DNA of 64,000 nucleotides from Paulinella micropora (lineage: Eukaryota; Cercozoa; Imbricatea; Euglyphida; Paulinellidae): NCBI GenBank assembly GCA_019918135.1, contig WBZZ01003694.1, positions 97,501-161,500 on the forward strand, in the 5' to 3' direction. The notes under the pieces were generated by a model. It did not search any database and was not told the origin of the DNA. It saw nothing but the letters and a program-made list of their open reading frames with translations. Below, one piece after another: positions 1-10,404 of this stretch. Positions within the stretch are counted from its first letter, which is position 1, and the number at the start of each line of letters is the position of its first letter. The translations under genes were made by a program, and so were the position numbers.

Positions 1-52
1 GATCTAATATAATTTTTTTTCACATGTCAGCTTGCATTGTAACTGTCGGTTC

Positions 53-73
53 ACATACATACATACATACACA
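53..73. repeat. (ACAT)n microsatellite
   Basis: A short run of about four to five ACAT/CATA units lies in the AT-rich sequence before the first open frame. Nothing else is recognised in bases 1-168. Confidence 0.7.
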
Positions 74-168
74 TGCTGGCATGTGAGGAAAGAGATAATA
101 ACATTATTAGATCGTGAGATTTACTTTCCCCGCTCTCCTACTCTCTCCAAAGCGCCATCTGCATCCAG

Positions 169-1741
169 ATGGAAGGGAACGCACGCTCGCGACAGCATTC
201 TCACGCGTTCGTTCTGGACCGGAATAGTTCCGGGGAGTGGGTCAAATGCGATGACTGTTCCGTTTCCATCCTCCCGAACAAGATGGCATGCAGGATGATT
301 GCTGCTTATGGGGTTCAACTTTTGTTCAAGCGGACGGCTTCATCCCTTCCGGACCCCGTTGTGGTTCAACATCCTTTCCCTGCAGTCCAACGTCCGATCT
401 TGGGACTCAGTTCCGCCCCGAAGACAAATCGACAGTTCCGACAGCGCCTCCGCAAGATCATCAGAAACCTCCGGAAGATGGCAGAAGACAAGAAGGGGGA
501 GCATTCCTCCAATGCAGCTTCCTTCAACTCTCGGGCTTTTTCCCTGCTGGGACAGGGGCTCTCCATCGAGCGTCGTCTCCTACCCCGGAACCCTGTGCCA
601 TCCTCCGCCCCTCTAGGTTTTTCTACGGTCTACCGGGTCTACAAACGAGGCATACGAGACCACCTTCCCCAGCCGCCCGCCAAGTGGTTTAGCGAGTTCA
701 AGCAGTCTCATGACGGGCTCAGAGGAGGTGCACAGGCCTCTCTTGCATTTGCGACACTTCGACATACTTTGGAGCGGTATCATGGCACCAACGTGATGTC
801 GTTATCCACGCACGTTCGCGAGCCACTCCTTGCCTTTCCGCCGCAAAAAGTTGACCCCCCCTCCGCGCCACGAGTCTCCCAAGGAGCACTTAACCAATGG
901 CTATGTCAGATGTTCCTCTTATCTCCCTCCTTTGGAGCTCAATCCCTCCTTCGAGCCAGGAAGCCTCTAGCAGAGAGGACCACCAAGGCGTTGGAATCCA
1001 TCGTCCAGGATGGGAGCCTCATGCTCCTCACCTCATGGCATGCACTTTCCTCCGCCCGGGTTCTTAGATACGTCCAGCGTCGCCTCCCACGTGTGCTTAT
1101 TGTTCGGGCACAGGGAATCAAGGGCCGTATCCTGCTCCATCACACATCCCGCTTCAGGTCTTCGACTACGGAGTGGGATCACGCGCCTCGCTTCATCGGC
1201 CCCCTTGGCATCACCCTGCCCGCTGTGCACTACAAACGTCTCAGGGCCATCCTGCGGCTCACCTTGCTTTTTATAGATGTCGGGGCCAGGGATGGTCTCC
1301 TGGAGCTCTCCACCCCTGATGCACCATATGGCCCTGAAGAATATTTTCGATCCGACTCGGTTGTTGCCAAGGCCTCCGCGTGGATTGCTGTCGGCGTCCT
1401 CCTATGGGGATCCCAAGCGGGCGATCACCCGCTGGATTTCCCCGAGCATAATGTGTTGCCAGGAACAGGCAGTGATGACGAGGAGGACGCAATTGCTGCA
1501 CTGTCGCACCTCAGTCGAGAAGAGCGGCTGGTCGAGTCCATCGCGTCTCACCGTTTGGATTCCCCCCCCCCCCCCCCTGCAACTCTGGATCCAGGCCCGA
1601 ATCGACATTGCCCGCGCTCGGCTGGAGCATCACTACCTGCCGCAAGACATTCCGGTTGACTCTCCTCCCTCCTCCCCGCCTGAGAGTTGGGATCCTACCC
1701 TGGGCCCACGCCCCTCCCTTCCGCGGTGGAGGAGATCATAG
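169..1741 (+). CDS. Unrecognised hypothetical protein, frame split at a poly-C run
   Basis: An ATG at 169 opens a 496-codon frame ending at 1659. I do not recognise the protein. It is rich in Arg, Leu, Ser and Pro, has one Cys-x2-Cys pair near residue 30, an acidic stretch (GSDDEEDAIAAL) near residue 430, and no clear signal peptide or catalytic motif. At 1562-1577 there is a run of 16 C. Beyond it the 169 frame turns into low-quality sequence, while another frame (open to 1741) reads as a more protein-like WIQARIDIARARLEHHY segment, so the true product probably switches frame there through a real or sequencing indel. The gene ends 8 bases before an LTR, so its 3' end may have been displaced by the insertion. 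C-rich codon choice differs from the retroelements beside it, which suggests host origin. Confidence 0.4.
1562..1577. repeat. 16-base poly-C tract
   Basis: A mononucleotide run inside the first open frame, exactly where coding sense changes frame. Such tracts are unstable and error prone, so the frame break may not be real. Confidence 0.85.
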
Positions 1742-1749
1742 AGTCGGCT

Positions 1750-2032
1750 TGTAATGCCCCCAACGATAGCTCGTAAAAAGTCGGTAATACAACCAAACAC
1801 AGTCCTCAAGAATGAGAATGATGTCTCGTTGTATTAGCTCAGTGAAGCCAAAAAGGAAAACGGCAACAGACCAGGAATAAAATGGCATCAGGTCCAATCC
1901 GGACAAATAATACTGAAAAACAAGCTGGTGCACCTGTCACCAGGAAAAGGTATTTTTTACCGGCTATCCGGGGGGTGATGCCTACAGTACCCCCTCCCGA
2001 TTTTATGACGGAAATAGCATTTTCGTCATACA
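1750..2032 (-). repeat. 3' LTR of left gypsy copy
   Basis: 283 bp, beginning TGTAATGCCCCC and ending GTCATACA on the plus strand, i.e. TG...CA in both readings. It matches 21703-21985 in reverse complement at the same length, which fixes both ends. In element orientation it starts TGTATGAC and ends GGGGGCATTACA. Confidence 0.93.
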
Positions 2033-2815
2033 CCTTCTGATTTCTTTCTGCAAATAGTATGCGCTATGGAGTCATGCCACACAGCGCATCGACCCACGGA
2101 TAGACGCTAAAAGACGATAAATATATCCTCATACGGCACGTCAAAGCGGATTCTCTAGCCTTTCTTGTAAATTTTGAACTCCTTCCCCTCAATTTTTTTT
2201 TTTCGGCAGTATGTCAAGAACAAACGTACAATTAATAAAAAAATACAAGCAACGTGGTGCTGTAGTACGATTCCCCCTTTGATCTCCTTCTTCTTCTTAT
2301 CATTATCATTATTATTATTATTATTCACAGGGAGATCGTAGGTACATTGTCTTTTTTAATGACATACCCTTGTATAAGGCGGATATCCTATGATATAGTA
2401 TTAGGGGGCCAGTCCTAATAGCTATATCCGAAGTCGAGGTGTATGTACCCGACCCTGCGATATACCGACACAAGTAGAGATTGACCGTGCTCAGGTACGA
2501 CAGTATATAATCTATCGTAAAAAATAATTTAATGAAAGTTTCAGAGAACATTTCATTTTCGAGAACATCATCCCAGGACTTGGAAAGGGTCATACCCTGG
2601 AACACCATCGCTCAATACACTAGCGATCCCCGTATACGGTGTAGTATCATCGTCGATCGACCTTTCGCACTCGTATGTTGCGATCGAATGCCAAGTTATA
2701 TCACTGAGTCTTTTTAATATTCATATTGATAACTGATGATGCATGATCAAATCATGATACGCCGTGGGCAATCAATCATTTTATTTGAGACGCATAAAAA
2801 AAAATAGTTTCTTTG
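2033..2815 (-). other. 3' untranslated region of left gypsy copy
   Basis: About 780 bp between the pol stop and the LTR. It holds an ATT microsatellite (about 2309-2325), a poly-T run near 2200 and, next to the LTR, a purine-rich stretch (in element orientation AGAAAGAAATCAGAAGG) that is the likely polypurine tract. The short open frames here do not look coding. Confidence 0.75.
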
Positions 2816-5800
2816 TCACTGCCTTCGTCGTCTGGCGCGGATTTCTTTGCCTGGTGGAGGACCACCAACAAAAGTCAGATCGAACTTTGACTGTTCGAGA
2901 ATGTCCCAGATCTTATTAGGGATTCCGCCCAACGATAATTCAAAAGGGACATCAAGCACTCCTCTTGGCAGTGTCTGAATGGTCCACGCAGTGTAATCCT
3001 TGTCTCTGGGAGTAATTGTATCATCCCATGTCTCGAGACTTTTTGCGTCTTTATATACTGGCAGATAATGTCTTGCCTTTGGAACCTCAACCGGGTCCAT
3101 ACTTCTCCAGAACTGGAGTATCGGTTGTACTATCTTTGCGGCTGATGATATTTTGAGTGTCCGTGTGACACGCATCTGTCGTGGGACCGCCACGACCCGC
3201 ATCAAGTATAAGTCTGAGAGAGTGTCATCAGCGACATGTTGTTCCGCTGGTCTCATCAGATAGAAAACATTTTTCACCCATGCGATGGTTGCTATCGCAT
3301 CGCCTTCCTTCCATCGCTCATGGACAATCTCAACGTTGCCCGCGTTTGGGTCAGTGTCCGTCCCCTCCTCCTCCTGGTGGACGTCCTTTGATCTCATCGA
3401 CCTCATCGCCTTCCTCGGTTGGTCGTTGATAAGATCATTCCGCGCTCTCCTTAGCTGCGCCTCTGTGATCTTCTCCTTCTTTCCGCTATGCTCTCGCGGA
3501 GACTTGGACTGAGTCCCCACCGCGCTTATGCGGTCAGTCTTCTCCTTGCTGTCCACCTCACTCTCCTCCTTCTCAGCTATCGGTGCCCGATAAGCATCGT
3601 CTTGGTCTATGCCAGCCTCCTTGTGGATGGGCGGCACCTCTTTGAAATCATCCTTCATCCGTTTTAACGCCTCCTCAACGGATTCATCTTCCAGTAAGAA
3701 GGGATCATACTTAATCAGCCTTCTTACATTCACAATTTGCACCTTCCCTCTACCCCTGATCTTGTAATTCAGAGGTCCCGTCTGTTCCATAATCTGATAA
3801 GGTCCTTTCCAGTGAGTGAACAGCTTAGAGCTGACTCCCTTCGGGACTTGAGGATGGTACAATAGTACAATATCCCCGACCTGGAACTTGATCTGATCCA
3901 AGTGCGCTTGTCGCACCCCTTCAGCATCAGTCTTTCGGCGCTCCGCCTCTCTATGCGCCCTGACTATTTGTTCCGCCTCCATCTTCACTCTAAGTCTCAT
4001 CCCAAACAACTCATCCGCATCCGCCCAAGTGTCTTTTGGGTGAAGGAGCGAAGTCGGGATATCAGGCTCACGCCCATATACTAACTGATATGGCGAGATT
4101 GAGCTCTTCGAGCCTCCTAACGCCGTAGAGGGTAGACAGTTCATTGCAAACGCAAATGATGGTGCTGCCTCGACCCATGCTCTTTGATTCTCCTTCTTCG
4201 TGCAATACATCTTTAGCGAGGCTTTGAGGGGTCTGTGTACCCGCTCGATTTTCCCATTTGCTCGCGGGTTATAGGCAGTAACATATTGCCATTTCATCCC
4301 GTAATACTTAGATAGTTTGTCGATGACCTCGTTATTAAAGTCCGAGCCTCGATCAGAACATATCTTTCTTGGTACTCCGATCTGTGAGATGATCCTATCG
4401 ATCAGCGCCTCGGCCGTCGTCTTGCCGGTAACGTCTTTGACAGGGATGATCCACACATAGTTGGTGGCTCTGTCAATAGCCGTAAGGAGGTATTTGTAAC
4501 CATCCTTCGATTCTGGGAAAGGTCCCACATGATCAATGTGTATAAACTCAAACATCCCCGCATGAAGAGGAAATTCGCCAATCAGGCCGAAATTTGCCTT
4601 CAGTGGTGTTTTGTTTATCTTGCACGGGATGCATGCATCCACCGCCTGATCTATCTCCTCCTTCATCTTCTTCCACCAGAATCGCCTCGCTACGAACATA
4701 TGAGTTCGTTGTCGACCCGGATGCGCCAAAAGTGGGCAATTGTGGGCTGCGACAAATATAAATCGTCTCAGACTCTCCGGTACCCAAAGGGTCCATTTGT
4801 CCGGCTGTGACGCATAGCGACCGTGAAGGCCCTTGTACCACAGTAGAGCATCTCTCCATCCCATCTCCTTCATCTGATCTTTGATCGCTTTCGTCATCCG
4901 TAGCTCATCCGGGTTCTGATATAACTGTATCAGTTCTTTAAACTCCGGATTTTGAGCCTGTTGTTGCCTCCATGCGGTAGGCGAGGCTATATGGATAGTA
5001 CCATCTTCTAGCCGTACCCCGATTCTTTCCGGGTCATCGTCTAGGTCACTTCTCCGCTCTTGAGGAGGCTCCGCATAAACTTCCTGCGTCTCCTCTTCCT
5101 CTCTTATGTTCGCCTTCGCATTCTCATATACCTCATAGGACCACTCAGCGTCCTCTTGGGTATGTAGCTCACAACATATCCCGTGATCCGGGCCTTGTGG
5201 ACTGTACCGTAGACCTGTGCGGTCATATCGGACTCCACTCGCCATCTCCATCGCCTCAATGTGGCTGACCTCATACACCTTGTCAGTGGACAAGTCTTCC
5301 ATCTCCACCGTGGACACCAACGCCGATACTTCTGAGTTAAACTCTAGCCTAGAGAGGCTATCAGCGACCACATTTCGCTTTCGCGGTAGATGGACCATTG
5401 TAAAATCGAAACAAGACAAGAACGCTTGCCACCGCGCCAGCCGTCCCGTCTGTTCATGATTCATCAACCATAACAGGTTATGATGATCAGTTCTGACAGT
5501 AAATTGAGGTCCTCCCCACAAATACTCTCTGAGCCTCTTGAGGGCCCATACTACCGCCAACGCCTCTCTTTGCCTTGTGCAATAGTTTCTCTCCGCCGCA
5601 CACAACTTCCTACTAATAAACATGATTGGGCGTAATTTCTTCTCCTCATCCTCTTGTTGTAATACAGCCCCAATCGCAAACTTAGATGCGTCTGTATCGA
5701 CTACGAATTGTTTCGTAAAGTCGGGCATCGTTAACACCAGTCCTCCGTCTTTCGGGTCTTTGTAAATGAGATCTTTGAGCGCATGAAACGCTTGCAAAGC

Positions 5801-8554
5801 CTCTTCGTCCCACTTCTCAAAGTCTCCAAAATCTATCATTTTCTCCACTTTAGCCCGTGTTGCACCCCAATCGGGTATAAACTGGCTATAGTATTGCGCC
5901 ATCGCAAGGAATGAGTGCAATTCAGTGCGGTTCTTCGGTATCGGTCGATTCATAATCTCCTCCCTCTTCTCTTTGGATATCGAGACTCGATTATGGGAGA
6001 TCTCGTACCCTAAGTATGTCACACTCGTCTTGGCAAGTTGACACTTCTTTAGATTGCACTTCAGGCCAAAAGCTCCGATGCGCCTGAATATATCGGACAA
6101 ATGATCGATATGCTCCTCCATTGTGTTAGAGTATACGATAATGTCATCGATATAGCAAAATGCATATTCTCCCGCCTTCTGTCCCCGCCTTCTCATAAAG
6201 CCACCGTCAGACAAATCATCGTACTGACTGCTCAACATCTTCTGCATCGCCTTCTGGAAAAGTCCTGGGGCTTGCTTGAGGCCCATCGGAAGCACTTTCC
6301 ATTGGTATATTTCCATACCCACCACAAACGCCGTCAGCCATCTGGACTTTTCCTCCAGTGGTATCTGCCAGAAGCCATTCTTAAGGTCAATGACCGAATA
6401 GAATTTTGCATTCCGCAGTACTCTCCTTCCTTCTTCTAATGTCGGGAGAGGATTTCTCTCTTCCTCCAGCACCTTGTTAACACGAGCATAGTTAACTGTC
6501 AGGCGCCATTCTCCTCCTGGCTTCGGCACTATTCTCGGTTGTGAGACTATTGAGGATGTTGATCTCTCAATAAAGTCCTCATTGAGCAGCTGTCTTGCTA
6601 GCTCCTCCGCTATCTTCGCCTCATGTATACTCAAATTCGCCCTTCGTGGTGCCGGTGACGGCTCCGCACCCGGTATTTTGTAAATAACCGCAGTGAAATC
6701 TTCAGGCTTGACACCACCTGCATGTGGAGGGTCAAAAATTTCCTTGTTCGCCTCTAATTTGGCTTTTAAAAGCTCCTTCTCCTTCTCCGTGCCTACTCCT
6801 TCTTCCAATATTTTCCGCGCCGCCTCTTGAAAATCTTCATCAGACATCTGCTTATGCTGCTTGAGGGGTTCTCTGTCCTCCTCCAAGCCTAAGTCCTCTT
6901 CCGAGACATCATCTAGGCCCGTCTTTTCATACGTGACCGTGTCCGGCTCATCATCTTTACCGAGCTCCACCAGCATGTCAATGAGTCTCGCGTATTGCAA
7001 AGGAGCTTTACGGGTGTAAAAACCATCAAAGCATGTGAATGCTTGCGGTATCAATTTCAACTTGTCGAGGTCTCTGAGCTTCCGCTTGTATGCACTGCTC
7101 TGCTCACGAGTTCCCATACGACAAGCCACCACTAGCTGTTGCTTGCGAGAGGGTACCGGTATAGGATGATCAATAAGCCGGTCCCTTATTTCCTGCGCCC
7201 ATATCGCCTTCTCATTATATGGCAGGATAATAGTATACGGCTTATTATTTTCGAATAAAGTCCGTAAGCATTTCTTCACTTCAGACAGTGAACGCGGCCA
7301 CGTGGGCTCGTCACCCCAGAAATCAGTAATAAAACTTTTAATAGTTTCTGGTGGAGTATCCGGGATTCGCCCCGTTCTCCTTGGTACAAACTCCTCCCTT
7401 TTTTCTTCTCCTACTTTCGCATGGAAACAGTATCCGTTAGTAATATGGACATCTGTTCCTACTCCTTCCGCGAATCTCGCCAACGACGGGCTTCTTTGTG
7501 CGACACATATAATCTCCTCCTTTCGCTTCTCGATTAAGTCATCAATAGACTTTTTGTCCCAATGGCATGTCGGAACTGTGACAGTGCACACTTGGGATTC
7601 CCAATTGTCGGTCCAGGACAGTTCATCCGGTCTTACGACATGGGGGTGAACGTACACCTCAAGTGCCTCATGTGCGATGGCCATCTTTTTGTGATCCGTC
7701 GCTAGACTCAGCTCATAAGCCTCATAAGAGTCAGTAGCGTTGAAGGGATCAATATCGTTCTCTTCTCCTCTTTTTACTCCATATATCACTCGCCGTGCGG
7801 CGCAATCAATCACAGCCCCCATCGTAGCCAATTGGTCATACGATAGTAATATTGACCCGTGGTAACCGGGGACGACATAGAGGTCCATACGGTATACTCG
7901 TGCGGATTTCAATTTAAAGGTCAGTGTGATGATTCCCGTGATATCCGTCCGGCTGCTCACTCCTTTGAGAGTGCCCGTTGACTTTTTCATATTTCCGTCC
8001 ACCCAGTCCCGGTATCGATTAAAAAACTTCCTGCCGACAATATTAATATTCGCCATCGTATCATTACCAACTTTTAATATTGTCTTCAATGTTTCACAAT
8101 AAAGTTCCGTATAACACAGAGCATCGGGCCTGTGTATATTGGCTGCGAGAACAAGAACTTTACGTTCCAAATTTTGGAGTCTTGTCTCTAAGTTTTTCAA
8201 CTCCTCCTTCTTCTCCTCCTGCTTCACCTCATTAACATTTTTATTATTCTGCGGTACTGGTGCGTTTACTATTTGAGCGACATTGTCTTGTGGTACTTGA
8301 GTACACACATTGTCTTTTTGCTCGCCACCCGCCGCGACCGTAGACATTGAGTCTGTTCGTGGTTGTTTGCTTGGCCGAGGCGATACGTCTGCCATTGGCC
8401 TCCTCGCCTCCATCGCAAGTCTCGCCTTCCTATTTGCATCAGTTATCATTGGTAACCGTGCTGTATGAACGGGTATGAGACTACCTTGGGGCTGCAGTCT
8501 CTGTGTACCCACATCTTTGTTTTCACATAGAGGAAGCGTTGGCGCAGTCTGCAT
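2816..8554 (-). CDS. pol: Gypsy Pol polyprotein (PR-RT-RH-IN), intact frame
   Basis: 1912 codons without a stop. Residues ~105-140 form a Lys/Glu-rich likely coiled coil. A retropepsin-like region follows: GNDTMAN (Asp165), where DTGA is usual, then a VVPGYHGSILL segment near 227. RT carries the VLPMGLKQAPGLFQ region and a YIDD catalytic motif near 801. RNase H contains VVDTDASKFAIGA and TDHHNLLWL. Integrase has an HHCC finger ending in DACIPCK and a catalytic triad D1341-x59-D1401-x35-E1437, then a GPF/Y-like module (WKGPYQIMEQ). About 290 residues of unknown function follow to the stop. The ATG at 8554 spans the deletion scar, so the native pol probably lacked a separate start and was made as Gag-Pol, as the right copy indicates. 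No RT, RH or IN catalytic residue is missing. Confidence 0.93.
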   Translation of the reverse strand: MQTAPTLPLCENKDVGTQRLQPQGSLIPVHTARLPMITDANRKARLAMEARRPMADVSPRPSKQPRTDSMSTVAAGGEQKDNVCTQVPQDNVAQIVNAPVPQNNKNVNEVKQEEKKEELKNLETRLQNLERKVLVLAANIHRPDALCYTELYCETLKTILKVGNDTMANINIVGRKFFNRYRDWVDGNMKKSTGTLKGVSSRTDITGIITLTFKLKSARVYRMDLYVVPGYHGSILLSYDQLATMGAVIDCAARRVIYGVKRGEENDIDPFNATDSYEAYELSLATDHKKMAIAHEALEVYVHPHVVRPDELSWTDNWESQVCTVTVPTCHWDKKSIDDLIEKRKEEIICVAQRSPSLARFAEGVGTDVHITNGYCFHAKVGEEKREEFVPRRTGRIPDTPPETIKSFITDFWGDEPTWPRSLSEVKKCLRTLFENNKPYTIILPYNEKAIWAQEIRDRLIDHPIPVPSRKQQLVVACRMGTREQSSAYKRKLRDLDKLKLIPQAFTCFDGFYTRKAPLQYARLIDMLVELGKDDEPDTVTYEKTGLDDVSEEDLGLEEDREPLKQHKQMSDEDFQEAARKILEEGVGTEKEKELLKAKLEANKEIFDPPHAGGVKPEDFTAVIYKIPGAEPSPAPRRANLSIHEAKIAEELARQLLNEDFIERSTSSIVSQPRIVPKPGGEWRLTVNYARVNKVLEEERNPLPTLEEGRRVLRNAKFYSVIDLKNGFWQIPLEEKSRWLTAFVVGMEIYQWKVLPMGLKQAPGLFQKAMQKMLSSQYDDLSDGGFMRRRGQKAGEYAFCYIDDIIVYSNTMEEHIDHLSDIFRRIGAFGLKCNLKKCQLAKTSVTYLGYEISHNRVSISKEKREEIMNRPIPKNRTELHSFLAMAQYYSQFIPDWGATRAKVEKMIDFGDFEKWDEEALQAFHALKDLIYKDPKDGGLVLTMPDFTKQFVVDTDASKFAIGAVLQQEDEEKKLRPIMFISRKLCAAERNYCTRQREALAVVWALKRLREYLWGGPQFTVRTDHHNLLWLMNHEQTGRLARWQAFLSCFDFTMVHLPRKRNVVADSLSRLEFNSEVSALVSTVEMEDLSTDKVYEVSHIEAMEMASGVRYDRTGLRYSPQGPDHGICCELHTQEDAEWSYEVYENAKANIREEEETQEVYAEPPQERRSDLDDDPERIGVRLEDGTIHIASPTAWRQQQAQNPEFKELIQLYQNPDELRMTKAIKDQMKEMGWRDALLWYKGLHGRYASQPDKWTLWVPESLRRFIFVAAHNCPLLAHPGRQRTHMFVARRFWWKKMKEEIDQAVDACIPCKINKTPLKANFGLIGEFPLHAGMFEFIHIDHVGPFPESKDGYKYLLTAIDRATNYVWIIPVKDVTGKTTAEALIDRIISQIGVPRKICSDRGSDFNNEVIDKLSKYYGMKWQYVTAYNPRANGKIERVHRPLKASLKMYCTKKENQRAWVEAAPSFAFAMNCLPSTALGGSKSSISPYQLVYGREPDIPTSLLHPKDTWADADELFGMRLRVKMEAEQIVRAHREAERRKTDAEGVRQAHLDQIKFQVGDIVLLYHPQVPKGVSSKLFTHWKGPYQIMEQTGPLNYKIRGRGKVQIVNVRRLIKYDPFLLEDESVEEALKRMKDDFKEVPPIHKEAGIDQDDAYRAPIAEKEESEVDSKEKTDRISAVGTQSKSPREHSGKKEKITEAQLRRARNDLINDQPRKAMRSMRSKDVHQEEEGTDTDPNAGNVEIVHERWKEGDAIATIAWVKNVFYLMRPAEQHVADDTLSDLYLMRVVAVPRQMRVTRTLKISSAAKIVQPILQFWRSMDPVEVPKARHYLPVYKDAKSLETWDDTITPRDKDYTAWTIQTLPRGVLDVPFELSLGGIPNKIWDILEQSKFDLTFVGGPPPGKEIRARRRRQ

Positions 8555-10404
8555 TGTTGTATGAGCTGAGTAAGCTTACTCGGGTTAACTGTGTGTAACG
8601 TCGAAAAGAAATAGAGGATGATCGACTTGCGGCCATAGAATAGCCCATAGGAGGAAACTACCTCCGTAAGGGTCGCCGCCAAGCCAACAGCACTCCTCAA
8701 ACTCATCGCCACTGTCTCAAAGATTTCAAATCCTATGAGAGTACCAGTGCAGAGATGCTGGTATCCATGAGATTGAAAATATGAAATGAGTGTGGCCACC
8801 GCCAGTTCACACTGAGCGTCTAGGCCTGTTGCATTGTTTCTCTTAATCTCCTCCTTCTTTCTCAAAAACTTGTACTGTGTCAGATCAAATCCCTCCGAGA
8901 CTAGAGATTGGTCAAAAACAGTAACAAGGGCCTCGTATTCCTGCGTTTCGTCGCAAGGAAAAGCCTTCATGCAGGCATTGATCTCTTTGAGCTTGCTCAA
9001 AAGCGAAGCATCAGAGTCTTTGTCTGAGCTCGTCTTGGCATGTAGCATGAGACTTGCCACTCCTCCTTTCTTCCCCTTGAAGGCATTTATGATGTTCTGT
9101 CTGTCCTTCTTCTCCGTGTTTGTGACCACCACCGTAGTTGAGCCCGAGGGTGCAGGGGCTGGTGGGGCAGGAGCTGGTGGGGTCAAATATGTCGGAGGGT
9201 GTGTCTTTGCACCACTCACTTTTGCTTTCATTCTTTCCAGTCTCATCGTCTTCTCGAAGTCCTCATTCTCTTTCGCCTTCTTCTTCTCAGATATCACCAG
9301 CTTTTGAGCATGAGTGATAAAGGCCACCAATTCAGAAGCAGATCTGAGAAAATTATATTTCTCCACATATTGGTCAACACCTGCTTTGTTGGCGACCGGT
9401 GGTGCGTTACTAAGTGATTTAAGGACAGAGTGATCCTTGGTAGGAATCCATCTCTTCCATGCCTCCTTGTGCAGTAACGCAACCATCAACAGTCTGATCT
9501 TGGTCAGAACTCTGTCGGTCTTCTCTAACTCATCAATCACAGGATGAGTTTCTCCTGCTGCCTTAATGCTTTTTTCCATCTCTGCCTTCCCCTCCTCCAA
9601 GGCCTTTATTTCCATTGTAAAAAAATGAAATATACCACTCGAGTTTTTCGAACCCAGATTGGTCTTCATTTTTGTTACATCGACTGCCTCCTGACCAGTC
9701 GCGAGGAATCTGGCCGTTGCTCTTGGGTTTGTGTACTGGAGGTAACCCTCACATCGTGGGCCGTATGTACGTTCCCAAATCAGGGTTTGAGTGTACACCC
9801 CAAAGATAGCATCGAGTAATTCAAGGTGGGTGTGTGTGTCCCCAAACTTGATATGCTGTATCTTCTTTCTCTCTTCTGGATCAGAGACCAGTTTGCCGAG
9901 GAGCTGTGCTGTGTTTGATAATAGGATATAGACATCCTTTTTAGCACGACTTTTCTCTCTTCTTTGATCCTGAGGGATCCACACATAGGTATCCTTCTCT
10001 ACCCCCATCTTGTTATCAAACTCTTCTTTAGTGAGGTCATAGTGGTCTTGCACCCACTGTTGTTCCTCCACTGTGATCTCCTCTCCATCACTATGAATCA
10101 AGTCGATCATTTTTCGTCCTCCTCCTCCCGTGTAGGCAGGTGGTAAGGGATTACCATATGCTCCTCCTCCTCCCGTCTCTTCTTGTTCAAATCCTCCTTC
10201 ATCTTCGTCTCCTCCATATCTTCCTTCATCATCCCAGCCCTCTTCTACTCCTCCTCCTACTCCTTCATCTCCTCCTCCTTCATTCAATCCTCCTCCTCCT
10301 CCTTCATTCAATCCTCTTCCTCCTCCTCCTCCTCCTGCTTCTTCTTCTTCTCTTCTTTGATCTGCCTCCGAGAATTCACTCACTTCGGCGGTCTCTGTCG
10401 ACAT
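8446..10404 (-). pseudogene. gag: Gypsy Gag, 3' end deleted
   Basis: The first ~617 residues match the right-copy Gag: Gly/Glu-rich N-terminus, a long charged helical central region, and a Pro/Ala linker. At 8550-8552 the sequence jumps over 919 bp relative to the right copy, from a ...AATGC to a ...GTGC context (TGC microhomology). The last ~35 codons are pol sequence read in the wrong frame. The CCCH finger, the RGG tail and the gag/pol TGA are all lost. The product would lack its nucleic-acid-binding part. Gly runs near the N-terminus differ slightly in length from the other arm. Confidence 0.9.

Noticed and set aside
1..112. 8-bp inverted repeat GATCTAAT/ATTAGATC as ends of a small DNA transposon
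   Set aside because: Too short, at the window edge, with no transposase or target duplication visible.
3000..3700. Possible envelope gene at the 3' end of gypsy pol
   Set aside because: The region is continuous with the integrase frame, has no signal peptide or membrane segment, and is highly charged.
6101..6439. 112- and 115-codon reverse frames within gypsy pol (also 7302-7649 and their mirror copies)
   Set aside because: Fully contained in the Pol coding frame on the other strand, with no motif of their own.
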